Positions 18,406 through 27,069 of a stretch of 64,000 nucleotides of DNA are shown one piece after another. Every line of letters starts with the position of its first letter. Positions within the stretch are counted from its first letter, which is position 1. This DNA is from Pseudomonas sp. StFLB209 (GTDB taxonomy: Bacteria; Pseudomonadota; Gammaproteobacteria; Pseudomonadales; Pseudomonadaceae). The stretch is taken from positions 3,489,001 to 3,553,000 of the forward strand of contig NZ_AP014637.1 of assembly GCF_000829415.1 (NCBI RefSeq). Reading direction: 5' to 3'. Both the position numbers and the translations under genes were made by a program. The notes below the pieces were generated by a model. The model was not told where the DNA came from. It searched no databases and worked only from the letters and a program-made list of their open reading frames with translations.

Positions 18406-21400
18406 ATGACCGCCGAATCGCCTCCTATCGACCAATTGTTGAAAAAACTCGATCACGTCGAAACCCGCGAGCGGCATCGCTTGCGGCGGCAGATTCATGA
18501 GTTGCGCAAGCACCCCGACGAAGTGAAGCTGGCGCAGTGGGTCGAGCGTTTGCAGGCGTCCTGTGCGCGGGTCGAGTCGCGCCAGCGCAGTGTGCCGGCG
18601 ATTCGTTACGACGATAACCTGCCCATCGCGGCCAAGCGCGACGAGATCAAGGCCGCACTGCTCGAGCATCAGGTGCTGATCATTGCCGGTGAAACCGGCT
18701 CGGGCAAGACCACCCAGTTGCCGAAGATCTGCCTGGAGATCGGTCGCGGTCAGCATGGCCTGATCGGCCATACCCAGCCACGCCGGATCGCGGCGCGCAG
18801 TGTTGCCAGCCGCGTGGCCGAAGAGCTGGGCACACCGCTGGGCGCGCTGGTGGGCTATCAGGTGCGCTTTGAAGATCAGAGCGACGAAAGCACCCTGATC
18901 AAGCTGATGACCGATGGCATCCTGCTGGCCGAGACCCAGCATGACCGCTTTCTTGAGCGTTACGACACAATCATTGTCGACGAGGCCCACGAGCGCAGCC
19001 TGAACATCGACTTCTTGCTCGGCTTTCTCAAGACCCTGTTGCCGCGTCGCCCGGACCTGAAGGTCATCATCACCTCCGCGACCATCGACCTGCAGCGCTT
19101 TTCGGAGCATTTCAACGACGCGCCGATCATCGAGGTTTCCGGGCGCACCTTCCCGGTCGAAACCTGGTACCGGCCGTTGACCAGCGAGCAGGACGAAGAA
19201 GGCAACAGCGTCGAGGAAGACCTGACTGTCGATCAGGCGATCCTCGCGACGCTTGACGAGTTGGCCGAGCTGGAACGTCGCGAGCGCAAGACGCCCGGCG
19301 ACGTGCTGGTGTTTTTGCCGGGTGAGCGCGAGATTCGTGACGCTGCCGAGGTGCTGCGCAAGGCGCAACTGCGCCACACCGAAATCCTGCCGCTGTATGC
19401 GCGGCTGTCACCGGCCGAGCAGCAACGGATCTTCCAGTCGCATCCGGGTCGTCGTGTGGTGCTGGCCACCAACGTGGCGGAAACGTCCCTGACCGTGCCG
19501 GGCATTCGCTATGTGATCGACATCGGCACTGCACGCATCAGCCGCTACAGCTACCGCGCCAAGGTCCAGCGCCTGCCTATCGAGGCGGTGTCCCAGGCCA
19601 GTGCCAACCAGCGCAAGGGGCGCTGTGGCCGGGTCGAGCCAGGGATCTGCATCCGTCTGTACAGCGAAGAAGATTTCCTGTCGCGGCCGGAATTTACCGA
19701 CCCGGAAATTCTGCGCACCAACCTGGCGGCGGTGATTCTGCAGATGCTTCATCTGCGTCTGGGCGATATCAGCGCATTCCCGTTCATCGAGCCGCCGGAT
19801 GGCAAGGCGGTCAGTGATGGTTTCAACCTGTTGCAGGAGCTGTCAGCGGTCAACCGCGAGAACCAGCTCACGCCGTTGGGCCGTCAACTGGCACGCCTGC
19901 CGGTGGACCCGCGAATGGGCCGGATGCTGCTTGAAGCAGCGAAACAGGGCAGCTTGCAGGAAGTGCTGATCGTCGCCAGTGCGCTGTCGGTGCAGGATGT
20001 GCGTGAGCGTCCGCCCGAGCGTCAGCAGGCCGCCGATCAGGCCCATGCGCAATGGAAAGACGCCGATTCCGACTTCGCTGCGCTGGTCAACCTGTGGCGC
20101 GGTTTTGAAGAGCAGCGCCAGGCGCTGACGTCCAGCCCGCTGCGTAACTGGTGCCGGCGCAACTTCCTCAATTACCTGCGCTTGCGCGAGTGGCGCGACG
20201 CACACCGGCAACTGACCCTGATCTGCCGCGAACTCAAGCTGCCGATCAACCCGGAGCCGGCTGATTATCCGAAATTCCACAAGGCGATTCTCTCCGGCCT
20301 GCTGAGCCAGATCGGCCAGAAGACCGAAGAGGGCGATTACCTCGGTGCCCGGCAACGGCGCTTCTGGATTCACCCTTCATCGGGCCTTGGGCGTAAACGG
20401 CCACAGTGGGTGATGGCTGCCGAACTGGTGGAAACTACCAAGCTGTACGCGCGTATGGTAGCCAAGGTCGACGTCGACTGGATCGAGCCGCTGGCCGGGC
20501 ATCTGATCAAGAAAAACCACTTCGAGCCGCACTGGGAGAAAAAGCGCGGGCAAGTGGTGGCGTTTGAGCAGATCACCCTGTACGGCCTGATTGTGGTCGG
20601 CCGCCGTCCAGTGCACTACGGGCCTATCGACCCGGTGGTGTCGCGCGAGCTGTTCATTCGCGAAGCTTTGGTGCGCGGCGATATCAACTCGCGGGCCAAG
20701 TGCCTGAGCGCCAATGCGCGGTTGCTCGAACAGCTCGACGAACTCGAAGCCAAGACCCGGCGCCGTGACATTCTTGCCGACGAAGAAACCCTGTACGGCT
20801 TCTACGAGGCGCGCCTGCCTGCGGAAATTCATCAGACGGCGACCTTTGACAGCTGGTATCGCATGGGCAGTCAGAAGGACGCGAACCTGCTGATCATGCG
20901 CGAAGAAGACGTACTGGCCCGCGAGGCCAAGGAAGTCACGGCCGCGCAGTACCCCGACAGCCTGCGCCTCGGTGAACTGACCCTGCCGCTGAGTTATCAC
21001 TTCGAGCCTAACCATCCACGCGACGGCGTCACCCTGCGTGCGCCTGCACCTCTGCTGTTGTCGCTGCCGGCCGAGCGCCTGGAGTGGCTGGTGCCGGGTC
21101 TGCTGGAAGCCAAGTGCATTGCCCTGGTGCGCAACCTGCCCAAGGCGATCCGCAAAAACTTCGTGCCGGTGCCGGACTTCATCAAGGCCGCTTTGCAGCG
21201 CATCAGTTTTGGCGAGGGGTCGCTGCCTGAGGCGCTGGGCCGTGAGTTGCTGCGCATGACCGGCGCCCGGGTGCCGGACGAAGCCTGGATTGAAGCTGCC
21301 GAACAGCTCGAAGGGCATCTGAAGATGAACCTGGAGGTGGTCGACGGTAATGGCAAGTTTCTCGGCGAAGGGCGTGATCTGGATACCCTGACCGCCCGCT

Positions 21401-22317
21401 TTGCCGAAGCCGGCCAGGCCGCCCTGGCGGTGCCGCAGACTGCCAAAAGCCAGCAGCCAGTTGAAGCCAAGGGCTTCGCCAAGGTCGATGAAAAGACCCA
21501 GCACAAGGTCGCCGGGCTGTCGATGACGGTGTATCCGGCACTGGTCGAAGAGGGCGGCAACGTCAAGGAAGGCCGCTTTTCGACCCAGGCCGAGGCCGAC
21601 TACCAGCACCGCCGTGCTTTGCAGCGCTTGTTGTTGCAGCAACTGGGCGATACCGCCAAATTCTTGCGCGGCAAGCTGCCGGGGCAAACTGAACTGGCCC
21701 TGCTGCACCGTGACCTGGGCCGTGTCGAGGCGCTGATCGAAGACATTCTGCTGGCCAGCCTGGACAGCTGTGTGCTTGAAGGCGAAGCCAATCTGCCGCG
21801 TGACGGCGCCGGGCTGTTGTCGCTGGCCGAGCGCAAGCGCGGCGAGTGGGCCGAGCATGCCGAGCGGCTGGCGCGCCTGACTCTGGAAATCCTCAAGCTA
21901 TGGCACGGTCTGCAGAAAAGCTTCAAGGGCAAGATCGACCTGGCCCGAGCCGTGGCACTCAACGATGTCAAGGCGCAACTGGGCCGGTTGGTCTACCCAG
22001 GCTTTGTCCGCGAGACGCCGGCGCAGTGGTTCAAGGAATTGCCGCGCTACCTCAAGGCCATCGAACTGCGTCTGGAGAAACTCCCGGGCCAGTTGCAGAA
22101 GGACCGGGTGTGGAGCATCGAACTGGGCGAGTTGTGGGCGCAGTACCAGGCCCGCGCCGACAAACATGCCCAGGAAGGCAAGCGTGACCCGGAACTGACC
22201 ACCTGGCGCTGGTGGCTGGAAGAGTACCGCGTCTCGCTGTTCGCCCAGCAGCTCGGCACCCGCATTCCGGTCTCCGACAAACGCCTGAGCAAACAGTGGA
22301 GTCAGGTGCAAGGCTAA
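18406..22317 (+). CDS. hrpA: ATP-dependent RNA helicase HrpA
   Basis: 1303-residue DEAH-box RNA helicase. Motifs in order: Walker A GETGSGKTT (about residue 95), DEAH box DEAHERS (about 192), motif III TSATI, motif V 'TNVAETSLTVPGI' and motif VI 'QRKGRCGR'. HA2, OB-fold (DUF1605) and the long HrpA-specific DUF3418 region follow up to the end. Size equals E. coli HrpA (about 1300), whose helicase acts on mRNA and rescues stalled or collided ribosomes. Single gene; ATG 18406 has CTGCGCAGCTG before it, a weak ribosome site. Confidence 0.97.
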   Translation: MTAESPPIDQLLKKLDHVETRERHRLRRQIHELRKHPDEVKLAQWVERLQASCARVESRQRSVPAIRYDDNLPIAAKRDEIKAALLEHQVLIIAGETGSGKTTQLPKICLEIGRGQHGLIGHTQPRRIAARSVASRVAEELGTPLGALVGYQVRFEDQSDESTLIKLMTDGILLAETQHDRFLERYDTIIVDEAHERSLNIDFLLGFLKTLLPRRPDLKVIITSATIDLQRFSEHFNDAPIIEVSGRTFPVETWYRPLTSEQDEEGNSVEEDLTVDQAILATLDELAELERRERKTPGDVLVFLPGEREIRDAAEVLRKAQLRHTEILPLYARLSPAEQQRIFQSHPGRRVVLATNVAETSLTVPGIRYVIDIGTARISRYSYRAKVQRLPIEAVSQASANQRKGRCGRVEPGICIRLYSEEDFLSRPEFTDPEILRTNLAAVILQMLHLRLGDISAFPFIEPPDGKAVSDGFNLLQELSAVNRENQLTPLGRQLARLPVDPRMGRMLLEAAKQGSLQEVLIVASALSVQDVRERPPERQQAADQAHAQWKDADSDFAALVNLWRGFEEQRQALTSSPLRNWCRRNFLNYLRLREWRDAHRQLTLICRELKLPINPEPADYPKFHKAILSGLLSQIGQKTEEGDYLGARQRRFWIHPSSGLGRKRPQWVMAAELVETTKLYARMVAKVDVDWIEPLAGHLIKKNHFEPHWEKKRGQVVAFEQITLYGLIVVGRRPVHYGPIDPVVSRELFIREALVRGDINSRAKCLSANARLLEQLDELEAKTRRRDILADEETLYGFYEARLPAEIHQTATFDSWYRMGSQKDANLLIMREEDVLAREAKEVTAAQYPDSLRLGELTLPLSYHFEPNHPRDGVTLRAPAPLLLSLPAERLEWLVPGLLEAKCIALVRNLPKAIRKNFVPVPDFIKAALQRISFGEGSLPEALGRELLRMTGARVPDEAWIEAAEQLEGHLKMNLEVVDGNGKFLGEGRDLDTLTARFAEAGQAALAVPQTAKSQQPVEAKGFAKVDEKTQHKVAGLSMTVYPALVEEGGNVKEGRFSTQAEADYQHRRALQRLLLQQLGDTAKFLRGKLPGQTELALLHRDLGRVEALIEDILLASLDSCVLEGEANLPRDGAGLLSLAERKRGEWAEHAERLARLTLEILKLWHGLQKSFKGKIDLARAVALNDVKAQLGRLVYPGFVRETPAQWFKELPRYLKAIELRLEKLPGQLQKDRVWSIELGELWAQYQARADKHAQEGKRDPELTTWRWWLEEYRVSLFAQQLGTRIPVSDKRLSKQWSQVQG

Positions 22318-22321
22318 ACGC

Positions 22322-22352
22322 TGGTAGGAGCGGCCGCGATAGCTCGCAGCCG
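22322..22352. repeat. Partial REP unit after hrpA
   Basis: GGTAGGAGCGGCCGCGATAGCTCGCAGC, a single degenerate REP half, in the short gap between hrpA and the ketoacyl-synthase gene. Confidence 0.5.
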
Positions 22353-22504
22353 GGGCGCTGTGGCACACTTCACGCCTTGCGTGCTATTGCCGTGGTGCCC
22401 TGCTGACGTCCATTGAGCGCCGTGGGTATTCGCGCTACGCCAGCAAGTTGGTACGCTGGTGCCATTAAGGCCAGCAAGACCCATAATCCAAGAGAGGAAC
22501 GACC

Positions 22505-23626
22505 GTGCATAACGTCGTCATCAGCGGCACTGGCCTGTATACCCCGGCCCACAGCATCTCCAATGAAGAGCTGGTGCAATCCTTCAATACCTGGGTGACC
22601 CGATTCAACACGGACAACGCGGCAGCCATCGAGCGCGGTGAAGTCCAGGCACAAGCGCCTTCCGATGCGGCGTTCATCGAGAAAGCCTCGGGCATCAAAA
22701 GCCGTTTCGTGATGGACAAGCAGGGCATTCTCGACCCGCAACGCATGAAGCCGCTGCTGGCCGAGCGCAGCAACGACGAGCCGTCGATTCTCTGTGAAAT
22801 GGGCGTGGCGGCAGCGCGCCAGGCGCTGGAGCGCGCGGGCAAAACCGTAGCGGATGTCGACGGGGTAATCGTCGCCTGTTCCAACCTGCAGCGGGCATAC
22901 CCGGCGATTTCCATCGAGATTCAGGCGGCTCTGGGGATCGAGGGTTACGGTTTTGACATGAACGTAGCCTGTTCTTCAGCCACCTTCGGTATTCAAAACG
23001 CCTACAACAGCGTGCATCTGGGCCAGGCTCGGGCGTTGCTGGTGATCAACCCGGAAATCTGTACCGCGCACCTGAATTTCCGCGACCGCGACAGCCACTT
23101 CATCTTCGGCGATGCCGCCACTGCTGTGCTGGTGGAACGCGCCGACCTGGCTACCTCGGCGCACCAGTTCGAGATTGTCGGCACCCGTTTGCTGACTCAG
23201 TTCTCCAACAACATCCGCAACAACTTCGGCTTCCTCAACCGCACTGCCGAAGAGGGCAACGATGCGTGGGACAAGCTGTTCGTGCAGGAAGGCCGCAAAG
23301 TGTTCCGTGAGGTGTGCCCCATGGTCGCGCAGCTGATCGGCAGCCATCTGCAGGACAACGGCCTGAACGTCGCTGACGTGCAGCGCTTCTGGCTGCATCA
23401 GGCCAACCTGAGCATGAACCAGTTGATCGTCAAGAAGCTGCTGGGGCGTGATGCCAGCAGTGAAGAAGCGCCGGTGATTCTCGATCGCTACGCCAACACC
23501 AGTTCGGCTGGTTCAGTGATCGCCTTCCATAGCCATCAGGATGATTTGCCGCAAGGCGCACTGGGTGTGCTTAGCTCGTTCGGTGCAGGCTATTCGATTG
23601 GCAGTGTGATCCTGCGCAAACGCTGA
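22505..23626 (+). CDS. Beta-ketoacyl-ACP synthase III-like protein
   Basis: 373-residue thiolase-fold condensing enzyme. The catalytic triad is visible: Cys156 in 'MNVACSSATFG', His in 'FWLHQANLSMN' and Asn in 'YANTSSAGSV'. It starts with GTG at 22505 after GAGAGGAACG. It is longer than housekeeping FabH (about 320) and resembles the P. aeruginosa PA3286 type. That protein is reported to condense medium-chain acyl-CoA from beta-oxidation with malonyl-ACP, shunting it to fatty-acid synthesis. Its proximity to phaJ and fadD1 fits this role. Confidence 0.88.
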   Translation: MHNVVISGTGLYTPAHSISNEELVQSFNTWVTRFNTDNAAAIERGEVQAQAPSDAAFIEKASGIKSRFVMDKQGILDPQRMKPLLAERSNDEPSILCEMGVAAARQALERAGKTVADVDGVIVACSNLQRAYPAISIEIQAALGIEGYGFDMNVACSSATFGIQNAYNSVHLGQARALLVINPEICTAHLNFRDRDSHFIFGDAATAVLVERADLATSAHQFEIVGTRLLTQFSNNIRNNFGFLNRTAEEGNDAWDKLFVQEGRKVFREVCPMVAQLIGSHLQDNGLNVADVQRFWLHQANLSMNQLIVKKLLGRDASSEEAPVILDRYANTSSAGSVIAFHSHQDDLPQGALGVLSSFGAGYSIGSVILRKR

Positions 23627-23648
23627 TCCACCGCACCAGGCACAAAAA

Positions 23649-23706
23649 AACCGGGCGTTCAGGGTATCGTCGGATGATGGGGAACGATACTCAAACGCCC
23701 GGTTTA
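23649..23706. terminator. Bidirectional terminator
   Basis: Long stem AAACCGGGCGTT (from 23648) pairing with AACGCCCGGTTT (to about 23705). The inner arms GTATCGT and ACGATAC extend the stem around a short loop. On the minus strand it is followed by a run of seven T, ending the porin gene; on the plus strand it can also end the ketoacyl-synthase transcript. Confidence 0.85.
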
Positions 23707-23755
23707 GCACACTCGGGTTGGGCCTCTGGCTGTGCCAGAGGCCCGCTACAGCAGA

Positions 23756-25030
23756 TTAGAACTTGACTTCGGCGTCCAGCTGCAGGACGTCAACGTCTTT
23801 GTCGCGGCCAGCACGGCTGGCGAAGTCAGCTTCGGCCATCAGGTAGGTCGCGCCCAGCGAGAAGTTCTTGTCGATTTCGTAACCGACCTTGAACTTGTGG
23901 CCGCGCGAACCGGTGGTGCCGTTGGCGAAGTCGGAGTCGGTGAAGGCACCGACTACAGCGTTACGCTGCACGTCGCGGTAGTTGTAGTCCAGGCTGAAGC
24001 CGAATGCCTTGGTCTTCACACCGGCCAGCCAGGCAGTATCGTGACCGTCGGTGGACTCGTCGTTGACCACGTACTGACCGTACAGGCCCAGTGGCACGGC
24101 CAGGCCGCTGATGTCGATCTGACCGAAACCTTCGTACAGACGGAACTCTTCTGTAGTGTTGCCGTTCACCCGCAGCGCGCAAGGGGTGGTGGTGGCAGTG
24201 CCACAGGCGCTATCAGTGTCGTTGTCGAAGCCGTAGACGCTACCGCCCAGAGTGACTTTCAGGTTGTCCAGCGGGGCGAATTTGACACCGGCCTGGCCAG
24301 CGTACAGGCGCAGGTCGTTCTTGAACTCGACGCCGTTGCCGTCCACGTTGTCTTTGAGGGTGTAGTGACCGGCGCTGGTGAACAGCTCGGTCTTGCCTGC
24401 CAGTGGCAGCTTGTAGGTCAGGGCCAGACCTTCGGGGTTGATGTCGCTATCCCAGATCACGTCGCCCATGCTCACCCATGGCTGGTTCATCTTGCCGCCG
24501 ATGATCGACAGGCCGTTGATGGCGTCCGGGTGGTAGTCGATGTAAGCCAGGTCCAGCCAGATGGATTTCTTCGAGAAGTAGCCGTCCAGGTCCTGGTTGG
24601 TCGAGCGCGCATCGTTGCCGCCGCCGGTGGCGATACGGATACCGCTGTTAACCTGCGGGTTGATTTCGGTGTAGGCACCCAGGCGGGCACGGATACGCTG
24701 ACGATCCTTGTCGCGGCCGCCGTTGTCGGCTTCGCCAGCGATGTCGATGTTTTCCTGACGCACACGTACGTCGCCTTTGATCTGCGTCTTGGCAGCCCAT
24801 GCAACTTTCTTCTCGAAATCGCTCTGCGCAGCAGCAGACTTGGTGGCAGCAGCTTGTTGCTCCTTGGCCAGGTCAGCTTGCAGCTCAGCGTGCTGGGCAG
24901 TGCTGATCGAGCCGTTTGCCTTCAGCATGTCGAGCAGTTTGGCGTCGACTGCGGCACTGGCCGGAACGCTCATGGCCAATACCAGACCGCCACACAGGGC
25001 TGCCGCAGTACGAGTAGAAACAGGACGCAT
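23756..25030 (-). CDS. Putative outer-membrane porin (Porin_5-like)
   Basis: 424 residues with a Sec signal peptide (cleavage after V-P-A-S-A), then a short helical, Ala/Gln/Lys-rich coiled coil (about residues 45-75) and a beta-rich barrel with alternating aromatic and polar residues. It ends in 'LDAEVKF', the C-terminal Phe that marks outer-membrane barrels. It resembles the 'putative porin' family common in Pseudomonas. A Cys pair lies in one loop (about residues 278-288). The substrate is unknown. Single gene with a strong terminator, so probably well expressed. Confidence 0.85.
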   Translation of the reverse strand: MRPVSTRTAAALCGGLVLAMSVPASAAVDAKLLDMLKANGSISTAQHAELQADLAKEQQAAATKSAAAQSDFEKKVAWAAKTQIKGDVRVRQENIDIAGEADNGGRDKDRQRIRARLGAYTEINPQVNSGIRIATGGGNDARSTNQDLDGYFSKKSIWLDLAYIDYHPDAINGLSIIGGKMNQPWVSMGDVIWDSDINPEGLALTYKLPLAGKTELFTSAGHYTLKDNVDGNGVEFKNDLRLYAGQAGVKFAPLDNLKVTLGGSVYGFDNDTDSACGTATTTPCALRVNGNTTEEFRLYEGFGQIDISGLAVPLGLYGQYVVNDESTDGHDTAWLAGVKTKAFGFSLDYNYRDVQRNAVVGAFTDSDFANGTTGSRGHKFKVGYEIDKNFSLGATYLMAEADFASRAGRDKDVDVLQLDAEVKF

Positions 25031-25305
25031 AAATATCTCCGAGGCTGGGTGCGCCGGCGGCTGCCATGGCGCAGGACATCCCTGACGGGATTTGGTTCAG
25101 GTCTTTCAACCGGTTCTAAAAACAGGCGCCAGTATTACTGCCAGGCATTACAGAAAAGTGGCAAAGTGGTGGCATGTGGATGACAATCTCGTTGCATTTG
25201 ATGGGCTGTGATGCCCGGAATAGAGCGGTCGGTAATGTCTTTCTGGGAAACCGGGCGTGCAATCGGTGATACTGGCGACCTCCACTGGCCAGAGAGAACC
25301 CGCAG

Positions 25306-26430
25306 ATGTCCGTACATGTCGTCGATAGCCTGAGCGCGGTTTCTGCGGCTGACTGGGATGCCTTGCTGCCAGATCAGCAGCCGTTTTTACGCCACGCCTT
25401 TCTCAGCGCTCTGGAAGACAGCGCCAGCCTGGGGGCCCATTCCGGTTGGCGTGCCGAGCATGTGTTGCATGAGCAGGCGGGGCAGTTGGTCGCAGCCATG
25501 CCGGCCTATCGCAAATGGCATTCCTATGGCGAGTACGTGTTCGATCACGGCTGGGCCGATGCCTGTCGCCGCGCGGGCATTGCCTATTACCCCAAGCTGC
25601 TGGCCGCCGTGCCGTTCAGCCCGGTCAGCGGTGCACGAATCCTTGCCAGTAGCGCTCAGGCCGGTATGACCTTGCTCGAAGGGCTGCCGGGTTATCTGCA
25701 TGGCCAAGGGCTGTCCAGTGCCCACGTAAACTTCACCGACCCGGCTGCCGATACGTTGTTGGCCGAACAGGACGGCTGGCTACAGCGCTACGGCTGCCAG
25801 TACCACTGGCACAATCGCGGCTATCGGGATTTTCAGGATTTTCTCGATGCGCTGAGCTCTCGCAAGCGCAAACAGATGCGCAAAGAACGTGAGCAAGTGG
25901 CAGGGCAGGGCATTGAGTTCGAATGGCTGAGCGGGTCGCAGATGAGCGAGGCGCTATGGGATTTTGTCTATGCCTGCTACGCCAATACTTACGCCGTGCG
26001 CCGCCAGACGCCGTACCTGACCCGCGAGTTCTTCAGCCTGTTGGCCGAGCGCATGCCCGAAGCGATTCGAGTGGTCCTGGCCCGGCAAGGCAACCGCCCG
26101 GTGGCCATGGCCTTCAGCCTGGTCGGCGGCGACAGTTTCTATGGTCGCTATTGGGGCTGCCTGGCCGAGTTTGACCGGCTGCATTTCGAAACCTGCTTCT
26201 ATCAGGGCATGGACTACGCCATCGCCCATGGCCTGCAACGCTTTGACGCAGGTGCCCAGGGCGAGCACAAACTGATTCGCGGCTTCGAACCCCAAATCAC
26301 TCATTCCTGGCACTACCTGCTGCATCCAGGACTCAAAGACGCTGTGGCGGATTTTCTTGAGCAAGAGCGGGTCGGTGTACTGGCCTATGCCGAGGATGCC
26401 CGCAACGCGCTGCCGTATCGGCAGGCGTAA
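25306..26430 (+). CDS. GNAT-fold acyltransferase, COG3146/FemAB-like
   Basis: 374 residues forming a double-GNAT protein of the COG3146 (DUF482) family. Recognisable segments are 'SSRKRKQMRKEREQV' in the middle and 'GRYWGCLAEFDRLHFETCFYQGMDYAI' (family hallmark, about residue 285) followed by 'GAQGEHKLIRGFEPQ'. Proteins of this family are thought to transfer acyl or aminoacyl groups, like FemAB, but no substrate is established. It is followed 41 bp later by a small lipoprotein on the same strand, so the two may be co-transcribed. Confidence 0.85.
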   Translation: MSVHVVDSLSAVSAADWDALLPDQQPFLRHAFLSALEDSASLGAHSGWRAEHVLHEQAGQLVAAMPAYRKWHSYGEYVFDHGWADACRRAGIAYYPKLLAAVPFSPVSGARILASSAQAGMTLLEGLPGYLHGQGLSSAHVNFTDPAADTLLAEQDGWLQRYGCQYHWHNRGYRDFQDFLDALSSRKRKQMRKEREQVAGQGIEFEWLSGSQMSEALWDFVYACYANTYAVRRQTPYLTREFFSLLAERMPEAIRVVLARQGNRPVAMAFSLVGGDSFYGRYWGCLAEFDRLHFETCFYQGMDYAIAHGLQRFDAGAQGEHKLIRGFEPQITHSWHYLLHPGLKDAVADFLEQERVGVLAYAEDARNALPYRQA

Positions 26431-26471
26431 TGAGCGAACCGCTGAGAGACAAGTCGATACAGGGAGATGCT

Positions 26472-26966
26472 GTGAAAAAAGTTTTGTGGATGTCGTTTGC
26501 TGCGGCATTACTTACTGGTTGCGTTGGGCATTATCCGCAACCTGACATTCATGCTCCTCATGCCGTGCTAGAGGCTGAAGAGGGTGATAGTCAATTGTTG
26601 TTCAGCAGGTTCGAGGCCTATTGGGCATTCTATGACGTGGGCTGCACCGACACTGAGGAAACAGGTGTCCTGGGGCAACGCAAGGAAGGTGCTGGCGCGC
26701 GCTTTCTGCTCAAACCTGACCGGCGCATTTTCATCAATGTATTGGGATCGGGCGGGCTGAGAAAAACGGACGGTTATTATTCGCAGTACTGCGCCAACGT
26801 GGGCAGTTTCATCCCCGCTGCCGGAATCACCTACCGGGTGAGCCAACAGCTCAGGGCCGGAGATTGCGCGATCAGCATTATCGATACTCGCACCGGCAAG
26901 CCTGCCGACAGCTTTCGTCGCGAAGTCGGGCAAGGCCAATGCCGGCTCAACACGCGCGATAATTGA
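26472..26966 (+). CDS. Hypothetical lipoprotein
   Basis: 164 residues from GTG 26472, which has AGGGAG directly upstream. The N-terminus is a lipoprotein signal (KK, hydrophobic stretch, lipobox L-L-T-G-C at about residue 17). The mature domain has several Cys (C-T-D-T-E, Y-C-A-N, D-C-A-I, Q-C-R) that could form disulfides. An upstream in-frame ATG at 26430 overlaps the previous stop and would put 14 polar residues before the signal, so I reject it. Function unknown. Confidence 0.72.
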   Translation: MKKVLWMSFAAALLTGCVGHYPQPDIHAPHAVLEAEEGDSQLLFSRFEAYWAFYDVGCTDTEETGVLGQRKEGAGARFLLKPDRRIFINVLGSGGLRKTDGYYSQYCANVGSFIPAAGITYRVSQQLRAGDCAISIIDTRTGKPADSFRREVGQGQCRLNTRDN

Positions 26967-27069
26967 CCGGCTTGCCACACCAAAATCTTCAGGCACGAGC
27001 GCAGCTCGGGAGAGCGTGGGCCGGAAAAGACCGCCGCCCACCCGAGCTGCCGTTTGCCGCAGATGCGGA

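Noticed and set aside
20377-21858. A 493-codon minus-strand frame within hrpA
   Set aside because: hrpA is complete with all helicase motifs; the antisense frame is Gln/Leu/Ala-rich with no fold signature.
23732-25183. A 483-codon plus-strand frame over the porin
   Set aside because: The porin on the minus strand has a signal peptide, barrel end and terminator; the other frame is its antisense.
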